From Linum tenue (Eukaryota; Streptophyta; Magnoliopsida; Malpighiales; Linaceae): a stretch of 64,000 bases of DNA. A model generated the notes under the pieces. The model was given only the letters and a program-made list of their open reading frames with translations, searched no databases and was not told the origin of the DNA. Position 1 is the stretch's first letter, and each line of letters opens with the position of its first letter. Where the stretch lies: the NCBI GenBank assembly GCA_946122785.1, contig CAMGYJ010000011.1, positions 34,126,513 through 34,190,512 on the forward strand. Reading direction: 5' to 3'. The position numbers and the translations under genes are program-made. Positions 1 through 11,699 of the stretch are shown piece by piece.

Positions 1-682
1 AGGGATAAAGTTGGCTAACAATGTCCAGTTGGATTATCGTTCAGGCAGGTCAAGGGAGGCAAGTACAAGGGCAAACAAAGAAGAGGAGTGGAGGATGAGT
101 TGTTGTCTTAAAGGGAGACTTCCTTTTCCAGCACTGGCCTACCTAGTGTAACTCGAGAAAATTATAAGTAATAACGAGTCCCTTGTGTAATTGTCGTAGG
201 GATTCTAGACCTCATAAAGAATGTGAAATGTCCAATATTAGGTTTGAGGCCTCACTTAAGCTTGTGTTGTAAAAAATTTTGATCGATCTTATCATGAAAC
301 TAACTAGTGCTGCTTGTAAGTTTGTAACAATGACACTGTTATAATATTACTTGCGGTTGAATACTTGTTCGGTTTTGTGGGTCTAACTAAAGGGTCTATT
401 GGATGGCGGAATGTGAAATTTTATTAAATATCAACATTCCATGGAATAAATCTTATGAGTGGAATGTTAATGTGTCAATATACACAAATTTCACTGTACA
501 ATAAATAATCGTAGGTATCTTTAGAGTTCCATTGTCCATTTCTGGCAGAATTCGGACACAGGCTTGTGAGGAGCTTTGATAGGAGAAATTTTTTCTGGTT
601 CGAGAGTTCTGGCTTGACCGCAATCATTGACCGTACTCATAAATTCTTGGAAGGTGGAAAAGAGGAAGAAATGAGGTGCTAC
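1..682. other. unassigned intergenic sequence
   Basis: AT-rich sequence with no coding region or recognisable element. The right end (about 642-695) is one unit of an imperfect tandem repeat whose second unit lies at about 1630-1700; the retroposon at 696 separates the two. Confidence 0.5.
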
Positions 683-695
683 GAGTGTAGAAGGA
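683..695 (+). repeat. target-site duplication, left copy
   Basis: GAGTGTAGAAGGA is repeated exactly at 1630-1642 after the poly(A) tail of the retroposon. Confidence 0.8.
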
Positions 696-1629
696 CTCTC
701 TTACTTTACCTTTCCATCTTTGCTCTCCATTCTCTCCTAAAAGTCTTAACTTCCTCGGCCTTCCAATGCTGCCGCCGGCTCCTTTTGGTGACCGGCGGCA
801 ACCCATGCCCTTTATTTTCATTGCTTCTTCTTTTTTCCTGTCGTTGTTTCTTGTGGCCTGGCTTTTGGTTTTTTCAGCTTCGGATTTCAGTCTCTCCTGC
901 CGTTATGGCGTTTCAGATCTAGGATTTTCCTAGTCGAGGCTTGCTCGTTTGGGGGACCTGGTGTTTGCAGCTTGGAGTCTCGATCTGACCCTTGCGGTGG
1001 TTGGTCGTCCAGGTTGGTGGTCTCATCTCCTTTGATGAAGCCATTCTCATCTTTCCTTCTCCGACCTCCCCAGGATGTGGGTGTTGCTTGGTTGGTCGTC
1101 GGTTTGTGGAAGTGAGTCTTCTCTGGTTGCGGCGGTGGAAATCGGTTCAGCGGTGGCCTTTGGACCTCTTCGAAACCCGATCTCTATTCCTTACCCCTCT
1201 GCCTTCTCAGCTTGGAGCATTCTGGTTCATATCCTTCTCCACCGCCATGTAATCTTCACCGAGATTCACTATGATGGATGTCTTTGGCAATCCCCAGGAG
1301 GCGGCACATGGCTTTGCTTTGCTCAACAGTCATGGATTTCGATTTGATCAGACAAGCTGACCTAATCTTGTTGTGGTTTGATTGATTGGTTGCAAGAGGG
1401 ATTTTGTGGTTCCTGTTTTGGTCCGTGTGTTTGGATCTTCTCTGTGATTGGTTTTCATTCTGTGCTTTGTGTCTCCCTTGTTGCATCCTTGAGCACAGTT
1501 TGTAAATCGGTTGTTCTTTGTTTCTCTCCTCTCACTGGATCCATTTCTTTGGTTCTTCATGTTCTTCTTGTAACTGGTTCAGTTGAAATGCAATAAAGAT
1601 TCTTCCTTGTCAAAAAAAAAAAAAAAAAG
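696..1629 (+). mobile_element. poly(A)-tailed retroposon (non-autonomous LINE-like)
   Basis: The segment ends in AATAAAGATTCTTCCTTGTC followed by a run of 16-18 A. It is bounded by an exact 13-bp direct repeat, GAGTGTAGAAGGA, at 683-695 and 1630-1642. A poly(A) tail plus a target duplication of this size is the signature of target-primed reverse transcription. The 5' part contains GCCGCCGGCTCC and GACCGGCGGC, like the GC-rich leaders of plant L1-type LINEs. The short open frames inside have no recognisable domain. It could also be a retroposed cellular transcript, because I see no reverse transcriptase. The boundaries are well supported and the family assignment is inference. Confidence 0.75.
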
Positions 1630-1642
1630 GAGTGTAGAAGGA

Positions 1643-3298
1643 AATTCTTTAATGATGGGAAAGAGCAAGAAATGTTGTGTTGTGAATGTAGAAAGAATGA
1701 TGATATTTATAGGGTTCAAGAGGGAAGCAAACAGTTTATGTCTTACTTGATGAGTGTAGATCGTCGATCATATTATTAATGGTTGTTGACGGTTTTCAGT
1801 GATTCACGTCATAAAGAACAAATCAATCAGAAAGTTTCATCTCAAATCACCTCTGAGTCTAGCGAATAGGCATTGTTAACACTTTTAGAACGTTGAGCCA
1901 CGCCTCTGAGTCTCTGACATTCGTGAAGATAATCATGCAAAAGTTAAGCTCTCTGACAAATAGGCATCGTTAATACCTTCATAACATTGGACCCCCTCAT
2001 AATGGTACACCCTTGAGCATAATCACTTGACTTGATGTTGTGACCTCATTTACATTTCTTCGAATGAAGCCCTATTTTAGGACTCTATGTTTTGGACATA
2101 AAATTGGACGATGAAGAAATCACCCAACACCCCCCCCCCAAACTCGTCACTCTCACTCTACATCTTCTCATGCTATGTTTTTCTCTCTCTCTAGGATGAT
2201 CCTCTTTTGTTTTAAAACATATCCTTGTATTTATAGATTGGGAATTATGCGATCACGGTCTGTGAACAAGGTTCACGGCCTGGATCTTTTGAGAAGAGAT
2301 GTGGATCTTTGGTAAGGACAGGCTCACGGCCTGTGAACAAAAGTTCGCGACAATTAACTTTTGACAGGAGGTTGTCAACTTGAGTTCATGGCTTGAGACC
2401 AAAGATCACGGTTGGGATCTTTTTCTCATGGCAATGAACCTTTTCTCCATGTATGCTTGTCGTGGTCGGAGGTTGGCCATGAGACCTTCCATACTTATCG
2501 TTGGCCGCCCTTTTGGAGTTCCCGGTCATGAAATGAAGTTGAACTTTTTTCCTTGTCCGTGAACTTGACAACGGTCATCGTTCCACCTTCTTTTCACCCT
2601 TCAAACGAATTTCAATTGACACAAAACTTGGAACATCAATTCCTTATGATGATAGGGCCATAAATGAAGCAAATAAACATCATATAGCCTAGAATAGGAT
2701 GAGAATAAACAAGTTTCAAGCCAAATGGCCAAAGAATGATAAATGTGTGCTAAATCTTAGAGTATGACATTGAGAAGCAAATATCGCACAAAATCCATCT
2801 CAAATGGCCAAAGATAATGAATATGGCATACAAACACCTAATAAATGGAATGGTAAATAACACCAATTCAGGTGTTGTCATTCATTTCACTCGAAGTTCA
2901 TATTGTAGAGAATCCTTGAGAAGTCAGGAATCTTGATTAAAGCAATCGCGACCCCGCCTTATTAGACTACTTAGAGGGAGTTTATCATCAACTAAGACAG
3001 AATCCAAGGCAATACACTTTAGATTCCTGTGATTGGATTGAAACCCAATACAAAGCAGTGAATCGATTCACTATTGTGCAATCAATTCCCTACCACCAAT
3101 TGGCGTTGCTTTAATCAACCTATTCAGAATTTATCTCTCCTAGGTCAAAGCATAAATCATAGGAACGTGATCATGATTCAAATGATTAACTAAAATATGC
3201 ATCAATCAATTACAAACTAAGATTCAAATTACTAGAGCCTCAAACAATCATAAAATGTACAAAATTACGGTTCATCATACCCAAGTGAGGAGGGATTC
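1643..3298. other. unassigned repeat-rich sequence
   Basis: No gene recognised. A C-run (about 2127-2140) and CT-rich tract occur near 2180. At 2255-2420 short words such as TCACGGCCTGTGAAC recur several times, reminiscent of but not identical to the CACGGCCGTG arrays of the 13-26 kb MULE complex. The rest is AT-rich and probably old transposon sequence. Confidence 0.35.
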
Positions 3299-3303
3299 CA
3301 CTC

Positions 3304-3619
3304 TGTCACACATCGGGCTGCTCCATTAGTACGATATTGTCTGCCAAACTAGACGCAGATCTCAAATTCCGAGTTCACCGAATGAGGGACCACCAAAATG
3401 ACGTCCACCGCCCATAATCCAAACCAGGCTCTGATACCATTTGCCATAAAGTTGGGTTGCTCCATTAGTACGATATTGTCTGCTTTGGGCAAAGCCCGCA
3501 CGGTTTTACTCTTGGGTGTCCTCCCCAAAAGGCCCCGCACTAATGAGCTTGGTGGACACTAATATAGAAGTGTTCCTTCCCTTGTATTTTCGATGTGGTA
3601 CTTGGATTGACCCATAACA
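3304..3619 (-). mobile_element. TRIM-type LTR retrotransposon with one truncated LTR
   Basis: Read on the minus strand, a 178-bp LTR (3619 down to 3442, TGTTATGG...GGCA) is followed after two bases by TGGTATCAGAGCC, the standard plant primer-binding site complementary to initiator methionine tRNA. About 80-100 bp of non-coding interior follows. Then come the last ~40 bp of the second LTR (3344-3304), ending TGTGACA. The element is flanked by the 5-bp duplication CACTC (3299-3303 and 3620-3624). Size, PBS and lack of coding sequence fit terminal-repeat retrotransposons in miniature. The short second LTR shows that most of it was lost. Confidence 0.82.
3427..3439 (-). promoter_or_regulatory. 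retrotransposon primer-binding site
   Basis: Minus-strand TGGTATCAGAGCC lies two bases from the LTR end. It matches the 3' end complement of plant initiator tRNA-Met used by many plant LTR elements. Confidence 0.8.
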
Positions 3620-4019
3620 CACTCCATGGAGAAGAAAGAAATTATAAAAGAGGAATCAAAGAACAACATGGTGGTGGTAAAAATCAGCTTTCGATCATCA
3701 ATCTTCACTTCGAGTCTTGATTTCTGAGCTTCATTGGCGGTTGAATCCTCAAAATCATCTCCAAGAGCAATCCTTCATCGCTTTCTCGCTTTAAGGCTCT
3801 CCTTCTTTCAGATTCTCAATATAAAACTCGGACCTCTATTTGAATTTTACAAACCCCTTCTATACTCGTCAATGGCAGAATCACAATTAGGAATCATGAT
3901 CGTGATTCTAGTGTTCATGTTTGTGATTCTCTAAAACTCGTCGTTTCACTTAGGTCTTTAGATAAAATCATAGTAGTGACCCTTTGGAAAGGCATGTCTG
4001 TGATTATCATATGCATGCC

Positions 4020-4680
4020 TGATGACAAGTAAAAAGTACTCTTTTATACCCCCCATATTATGATCAGAACCTCATTGTTTTAATACTTTTATCGTCATGA
4101 TATATTGGATTTGTTGCATGATCACTCAAAGTGCATTCTATTAGCATTAGGCTTATTTTTATCAGTTTGATGCACTCTTGGTAGTGTTTAGAGTGTTTCC
4201 AAGGCATAGCAATCTAGTGGATCACTTTGTAAGTATTGGGAGACATCAAGACTTGACTATTAGGAGCCACAAGCAGGAAATGGAGAAGGACAAAAAGGAC
4301 ACTGAAATCGGTAACCTAATCAGCAAAACGACGCTCGCACTGTCGTATTGAGGCTCGTCCAGAAGTTGCCAAAATATTCAAGGAATATGATTTTTGTGAT
4401 GGCCAAGTTGGTGGAGATTGATAGGGACTCAAAGACGCTGGATATAACCGTCCTAATCCTATCTCCCCCAAACCCTAATAGGAAGTCTATAAATAGACCA
4501 CTAGGGAGAGTAGTTCAGTAGCCAATGATAGGAGGCATTAGAGACAAAGTGTATCACCCAACTTAGAGTGACATTGGTTACCCGAGCAAAATCGACACCA
4601 GAATCGACGGCCTAGTCCTCGAATTCTCTATTAGTACTAATTTTGAGAACTCCAAGGGAATCTCCTTTGATTAATTTATC
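4020..4680 (+). other. LTR-like fragment with TATA box
   Basis: The segment starts TGATGACAAGT, a start seen in plant gypsy LTRs, and carries CTATAAATAG at 4487-4496 followed by a transcript-leader-like stretch. I could not find a second LTR or a target duplication, so the right edge is uncertain. A solo or truncated LTR is the likeliest reading, with low confidence. Confidence 0.3.
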
Positions 4681-5870
4681 CATTTTATCTCATCCCCATG
4701 TTCGGCTAGTTCCATTAGTTGCATAGGTGGACGAAACCTAGAGGTTCTAGATTTTGTAATGTTCGATTTTGGCATAGATACGATGTTATGATTCTTTAAT
4801 TTTTTGTGTTGTTCTTTTGTGCTATTTATTGTCGATTGGTTGAGAACTTCACAAAGCATAGATAAATTTGAGATGTATGCCTTGATATCCTATTTTCATA
4901 AGGTGAAGACCGGATACAACCATCCTATGCGATTGATAATCAATCGATTGAGCTGTGTGTCACCTCACAGGAGAAATATGTAGGGTCCTTGTTGCATATC
5001 AGATCTTAGTGGCTATCATGAAACAAGGTAGGAGTAGATATCACAAGGATCAAGCAACGTGTATGTTGGTAGGATCACGTTATGAGTCTAACTGTCTAAA
5101 GAATTCTAGGGGGAGCTTGCTTGTGCAATGCTTCATCCTCCTGCTTCCTCCACTCACTAGTAGCTATAGGGTTTTTTCTGCTTTTTTTTCCTTTTAGTTT
5201 CGTAAAACCAAGAGGAACTTCATCCTTGGAGGCACCTCAACCTACATATTCGTACTTTTCAAACTATATAACTCATCGCTCACCACCTGAGTAAGTGGTT
5301 GTGAGAGGCACTAGGAAAAAATGAACATGGTCTTTGAACTTTGTAAATTTGACCTCTACTACAATCATGATCAATGCTCGTGATTCTTGACTTGGGAAAA
5401 ATAGGGTTTCATGGGCTCATCGCCCATTTTCGTGTCGTGCTTTGTCAACCCTGTCTGTGATTCTCCCAGCAACTTTCACGGTCTATATCAAGAGGAGAAT
5501 CACGACAGTGATTCTTGGATGTTGGTTGTGATTCTTACTATGGTCCTCCTTGGTTCTATTTGTGACCTCAAACTTATTGAAATCCTTGCCTAAGCTTCAT
5601 CCATGTGCGAGGACCTGAAATATGATACAAACACAACTTAGCATAAAATTGGCTTATATGAGGGTGTTTCCAACCTAAATTATCAAAAAATGGTCAAGAT
5701 ATTAGAGGAAATATACGTATAATTATGAACATATCAAAGATGATAGTATGACAATGATGAGATGATATTATGAAGTCTTACCATAGTGATATGATGTTTG
5801 TATGACATTGATAAACCATAGTTCTCTCGAGTTTGGTCTGGTATGGACCGAACCATTGCGCACCACTAGT
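4681..5870. other. unassigned sequence
   Basis: No coding region recognised. GTGATTCT and ATCACGA words recur around 3885-4000 and 5360-5530 on either side of the LTR-like fragment, suggesting that one older repeat was split by it. Confidence 0.3.
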
Positions 5871-6810
5871 TAGGGGTGGTAAATGGTTAGGCAGTTAACG
5901 GTTTTAACCAATAACCGAACTGATAATGGCGGTTAATGGTTAACTGATAACCACTTATTTCTTTGTGCTTTGGTTATGGTTAGTTGTATTTTGCTTAGTG
6001 GTTAACCGCTAACCGACTAATCAGTTAGTGGTGAATCAATAAAAAACTGATAACCGCCTACTAGTATAACCACATAATTTTGGTCTTTGGCTAAGGGAAC
6101 AAATCTCATTGTTCAAAACTAGGCAAAGTCGTAATTCCAGACAACTCAATTTCCACTTATTGCAAACAACCCTCCGACCGAATTCTTACCCTCCGACCGA
6201 ATTCTTAAATGTGTTTAAAGTAAGAACCCAAAAGTTATCCTCTCTAAATCACCTTTGCAATCGGCAAAGCGAACATCACATCCTAGTAGTTTTTGTTTCT
6301 TTGATGTTTCTGGATGATGATCTTGTGTTTGTGTCTTGGTAGTTGGTATTCACCAATTAGACGAAGACATTTGATTATTTTAAATTTTATGTGGTGTAAT
6401 TTGGACTAAGATTATGAATTCACGTTGAATGTTGTATTGATGTTAGATATCTCATTAGTATTTTATGTTAATGGTGTAGAAGTGTAGTTAAATTGTTTTA
6501 CGAGTGATTAAGATTTAATGACACTTGTTAAATTTAACTGGATGATGATTATGTATTAAAGTGGTTATGGTTTCTCCTTATTATATTTCGTAAAAGAAAA
6601 TAGAAGTTATTGGTTTTATTAGGTATATTCGTACTTGTTGAAAAGTATGTTAGTGGTTATTGGTTAACCGGCAAACTAACTATTAACTAAACCGATAAGA
6701 CTTATTGATTTGGTTATCGTTATGAGTTTTTTTTTCCTTATTGGTTAACCGCTAGCAGCCATATTGGTTAGTGGTTAACTGACACTGTACTGATTACCAC
6801 TGTACCTCTA
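5871..6810. mobile_element. hAT-like non-autonomous element (GGTTAACCG family)
   Basis: It starts TAGGGGTGGTAAATGG and ends TACCTCTA, an imperfect inverted pair of hAT type (TAGNG). The ends are packed with GGTTAACCG, CTAACCG and GGTTATCGG words, as in the better preserved element at 29481-30416, which is almost the same length (936 bp). No matching 8-bp duplication was found, so the exact limits are uncertain. No coding capacity is visible. Confidence 0.55.
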
Positions 6811-6897
6811 GTCTTGAGAAACAACGATTGTGCAGCTAGGTGGTAGACATACAGACAAAAAAAGTCAATAACATACCGAACCGTTGGCATTGCACAC

Positions 6898-9800
6898 TAG
6901 GGGAAGGCAATGGGTGGGTTTGGTGGATTTTGGTCTCAAATTGACTCACCCGCTTATTAGCGATTTGGTATCCACCCACATTCTTCTTTGGGTTGGGTTG
7001 GATGAGTGCTGATGTGTGCAGTTGGATTGTGAGTTAACCCACAAAAACAATTATCCAACTAAACATTAAGAGTTGACTAACAATTATAATAAGTTCTTAA
7101 CAAATTAGTAAGATTGTACCAATTTAGACACTTCCCACTTTGTCTCCTCTGGATCCAAATAGTATTTGCATACAAAAAAATTGATGACTACATTATGTAG
7201 AGAAAACTAAAGCATTTTGCTATTTAGATGGTCACTCTATAGTACGAATAGGAAATATGATAAATATTTGATTAGTGGCGAATCCATATATTTTATTAAG
7301 GGTATTCAAAAACAAAATAATAAATATTCGTAAATATTTTAATAAATTTTATTATGAATTTTTATTGATAAAGTACAAAATTATTAATATTGTTAAAATA
7401 AATCATATTGTGTTTTCATATTTATAAAATTTTCAAAAATAAATTCATTATTTATGTTATGATTCACATAACTTTCAATAAATGTAGCGGTTGTTTGGAT
7501 GATGGCTTTCTGAAACAATGCAATTTAACCAAATTGTTTCAAAATTGCCTCATCTCACAATTAACGGATCATTGCAAAATACTTGCACTCCCATGTCAAT
7601 TCAAAGTTAATACAAAACAAGACAATTTTGTTGGCCTAATTTATGCATCCCATTTTGTGTTGCCAAAAGAAACAATTGACTTTATTTTAAGACAATTTGC
7701 CCAAATTATCACACTCAACTTCATTATCCAAGCCACCCCTCAACCAAATAGTCATTTACAAATTGACCTCACATCTGATGAGAATTTGGATGAAGTAGGT
7801 AGTCAAAGGAATTTTTTTTCTCTCGAAAATTGTTGTTTCTCTCATTAAGCTCGCCTGGTCAAACCACTAGCATCGAAAAAGAACCAAAGGTACAAGCACC
7901 ACTATACAACTTACAAGTCTCTACTATACTAACAGGAGAATCAACCAAGGGAACTATAATCACTAGCAAAATTGGGATTCCCTAATCCATAACACTAGAC
8001 ATCTCTATGGAAGGATTCAATGAGAGAGCCAAGAGTACAACTTAATCCACCAAACACACGGTTACATCTCTCTCTTTCTAGATGGAGGAGATTAACCAAC
8101 ACTAGCAGAATCCCAGTACGCTCTTCCTTATAGTACATTTATTAGCTGTAGCAGCAGCAACCAAAGCCACCTCGTCCCAACTTCTATGTAAAGGCAACCC
8201 AAACCCTTGCAGAACAATCACACCAAGGTCATTAGAGAAAGCACATTCAAAGAATAAGTGGGATCTGGATTCACTTGCAGCAGAGCACAGAACACAAGTA
8301 GGATTAATCAGCTTGCCCTAGGATATCGGTTTATCCTTAGTATTAATGTGATCTTTAAGAACCAGCCATGTAAGAAATCTGTTTCGAGGAATGGAGTATT
8401 TAGACCAAAACAGCTTCCACCAGTGAACAACAAAGCTTCTTTCTCTAATTGAAGCCCAAATATGTCGTATAGAGTACTTATGTATCAAAGCCCCCTCCCA
8501 GCTAATTGTACCATCAGCTTCCTCGTACAATCTGTATTGAAACCAAGAACGGATCTTGGGGAGTTTCTTCCAGATCTAAGATCCCTCCTGATTTCCTTTC
8601 AAGTCCTAGTAGCATCTACCCTTTATTTTGTATATATGAGCCCATGCTACCCAGAAGGACTCTTATAAGTAGAAGCCAAACTAGTTTCCCTACATAAGCA
8701 ACATTCCAGACAGCCAAGTTTTTCAGACCAAGCCTGCCTTCCTTCTTGGGTATAATAAGCAAGTCCCTAGCCACTTTAGCTCCTCCAGATTCATTCCCGT
8801 GCCACAAGAAGTCAAAACACTTCTTCTGGACCTGCTTGATAATTGACTTGGGTAATAAGAATATTCCTATCTAATATTGCAAAATGGGGTATATTACATA
8901 AGCAATTAACTTCAATCTGCCAGCATAGGTAAGCTTGCTAGCCCTCCAAGTTTTAAACCTATTCACTATCCTGTCAATTAGAATATCACATTACTTTTTG
9001 GACAACTTTCAATAAGTGGGAGCCCTAAGCCAGATACAGACAGAGCAATATCTCTACCAACTCTAGAGCAGCCACCAAAGTAAATTGCACATTTATTCGG
9101 GTTGCATTTTAATCCTGAGATTGAGTAAAATGCATCTAAGATCCTTTTAATGCAAATAAGCGCCCAACCCAATCCCTCCTAGAAGATAAGCAGGTCATCC
9201 GCAAAGCAAAGATGGGTTAAACCCAAAGGTTTGCATTGCGAATGATAAGGAATTTGATTCACTAGAGCTGCTTTGTTTAACATCAGTAAGAGTACCTCAG
9301 TGACCAACGTAAATAAGTAGAGTGACAAACGGTCACCCTGTCTTGCTCCCTTACAAGCTGGAAAAAATCCACACAAACCTCCATTGATGCACACACTAAA
9401 ATAAGCTAAGGATAAATAGATTCTAATCCAATTAATGAACTATAGTGGAAAGTTCATTGAATCCATGACATCAAATAAGAACAGCCAATATGCAGAGTCA
9501 AAAGCTTTCATTAAGTATACCTTAATCGCACATCTAGAGCTAATATTTTTATGTCTATACTTTGTAACTATCTCTTGTGCCATTAGGATATTCTCAGCTA
9601 TGCTACGACCTTTCACAAATGCATATTGGTTTATGCTAATAACCGTGGTAATACAGCCTGTAGTCAATTAGCTAGCACTTTTGAAACGATTTTGTAGACA
9701 ACGTTTATGTAGTCAAAAAGGTTTTTCCCATAAAGGAACTTGAAAAATAATGAAGTGAATTATATTTTGAAAATTATTTCAGTTTTTTAATTAAGTAACA

Positions 9801-10214
9801 ATCTTATTTAATTTTTTAATTGTGTAACAACCATTGGTTTATCTCTTAGAGAAAAAGTTTGATTAGAAATTCTAAGGGTTATCAAAGGGTATTGGGTTCC
9901 AATTCTACTATTACTAAACCAAAATTTTCCACGAGTTCCTAAAAACTAAGGTTTGTCAATTGACTATGCTTGGAGCAATGTAGGTCTGCCCTTGTCTTCG
10001 ATATTATAAAAACAAAAAATTTCATATGAAAATATGGTGCGGTAAATTGGGTTATCCGCAATTCACCCACCACCCATTTGAATAAGTGTGGGTTGTAGTT
10101 CTGTCAATCCGCAATTCACCCACATAAACCATCCACCCACTACAGTTCAGATTATTTGCAGATGGAACGATATCAAACCTCAAATTAACCACACACGTAT
10201 CCACCAATTGTCTA
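6898..10214. mobile_element. hAT-like element, 3.3 kb, carrying a LINE relic
   Basis: The left end TAGGGGAAGGCAATGGGTGG and the right end (reverse complement TAGACAATTGGTGGATACG) form an imperfect inverted pair. The subterminal regions share GTGGGTTGGAT and ACCCAC words. The left target copy is TTGCACAC (6890-6897). The right copy TTGCACA starts at 10215, and its last C reappears at 10653 after the MITE that split it. An 8-bp duplication indicates hAT. No hAT transposase is present; the interior is AT-rich plus a reverse-transcriptase relic at about 8050-9740. Confidence 0.6.
8050..9740 (-). pseudogene. L1-type LINE reverse transcriptase relic
   Basis: Minus-strand fragments in several frames give, in order, a QYAFVKGRSIAENI block (9667-9440), an ARQGDRLS block and the FADDL catalytic motif (9394-9179), the SGLKCNPNKC block (9172-8978), a KKEGRLGLKNL block (8807-8616), and a C-terminal zf-RVT region (8530 to about 8100) with a CVLC...H...C-like pattern. 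This order is that of the reverse transcriptase and 3' domain of plant L1-type LINEs. Frameshifts and stops separate every block, so it cannot encode an active enzyme. The endonuclease and 5' part are absent. It lies inside the hAT-like element at 6898-10214. Confidence 0.85.
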
Positions 10215-10221
10215 TTGCACA

Positions 10222-10644
10222 TAGGGATGGCAATTTCGACCTGACCCGTTTTATCTGACCTGTTTGGCTTGTTTTGGGGCAGGGCGGGCATGGGTACTTT
10301 CATCGACCCGACATGCCCTGATCCGCCCCATTCTCGACCCGTTCTTGCCTAAATTACATGTAATCTTAGTCAAATTACTTAGGAATTTTCTTTTATTACA
10401 TTATAATTTAGCTATAATAAAGTTGTAAATTAGTGAAAATCTCAATTTTTCTAATAATTTAACTATATTTATCATAATATTGTTTGTTTTCTTGGTCTTA
10501 TAATAAAAATAACGAATATTTCTAATGTTTTTCATATAAATTGCATACCCATTGGGTCGACCTGTCCCGACCTGCAATCCATGATAAATTACCCGACCTG
10601 CCACGGAGCAGATCTGAATACCAAGAAACCCATTGCCATTCCTA
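10222..10644. mobile_element. hAT MITE
   Basis: A 423-bp element with terminal inverted repeats TAGGGATGGCAAT / ATTGCCATTCCTA and an exact 8-bp target duplication ATTGCACA (10214-10221 and 10645-10652). The subterminal repeats are GACCCG/CGGGTC words. It is non-coding. Its target is the junction and target duplication of the larger hAT-like element to its left, so it is the younger of the two. Confidence 0.88.
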
Positions 10645-10652
10645 ATTGCACA

Positions 10653-11699
10653 CTTGTTTAAAAAAAAAACGGGTCGTCGCAGCCATGCAGACGGGAACGG
10701 ATCAGGTCAGTAACCTTATGGTGAGTAACCAGCCCACATCAGCATGACATCAGCATCCCTCTCTCTCCTGGAAAGCCTTTAATTTTTTCCTCCTTAATCT
10801 TTGATGGACGATTTCTCACTCGTTTTAAGTCGATTTTTTTTTTGCACAGTTAGATCAAATTAATTGTGCTCTCCAAAATGATATCCAGTTTGATATATTT
10901 TTTTGAACAAAAAAATTTGAGTCATTTTTTACCAGTCTATACCATATGATGTTGACTGGTATTGAAATAAGAGCATACATATGGTTTGAAAAGCGTACCA
11001 TGGTGGTATGAACAAACAAAGACTGTAGGATGGTTGAATACATGATAGTAGAAGTATATTAACTGTAATTTACGACTTTTATCATTGTGTATACAAGACA
11101 CCACCCCGTACTAGGGTGGTATTGAATGGTATTGTGTGGTATTTTTTGGTCATGTAATTTGTTCACCTAGAAATTTTTAGATCCAATAGATCATGATGAA
11201 CTCGTCCATTCTGTGCAAACATTTTCAAAAACGAATTAAAAACGAAGAAAATACCATATGGTATGCAGTTGGTACCGAGAGGCCAGAATTTTTTTTTTCT
11301 CAAAATATATTGAAAATTGATCTCATTTTGTAGAGCAAGATGAACTCGTTCCATCTGTAAAAAAAAAATATAAAAAAACTGAGTTAAAACGAAAAAGATA
11401 TGAGCCGATTAAGAAAACTAAAAAAAATAAAAATGGTCTTTAATTCTCCATCTTTAAATCTGGATTTTCTAAATGAAGGGTCCAGATTTGTTTATTGATT
11501 TTGAGCCCATGCAGACACCAAAAAGAAGAAGAAAAAAGTCAGAAGCAAGAAAGCCTCTAAAATCACCCATGATTGAGCCCTTCTAGTGTGCTCTATAGCA
11601 TCCATGCTATAAAAAGGTGACATGTTGAGGAGGTAAACCCACTAAATGACTGGTCCCACATCATTAATGGCAATCTTGTAAATAATGAATCAATGTATA
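10653..11699. other. unassigned AT-rich sequence
   Basis: No coding region or clear element. Near-palindromic stretches such as ACCATATGGTATG occur around 10930-11270. The right end leads into the hairpin array. Confidence 0.4.

Noticed and set aside
566..1596. Open frames of 70-118 aa in the retroposon
   Set aside because: No domains, overlapping frames, and no conserved motif. They fit a non-coding retroposon.
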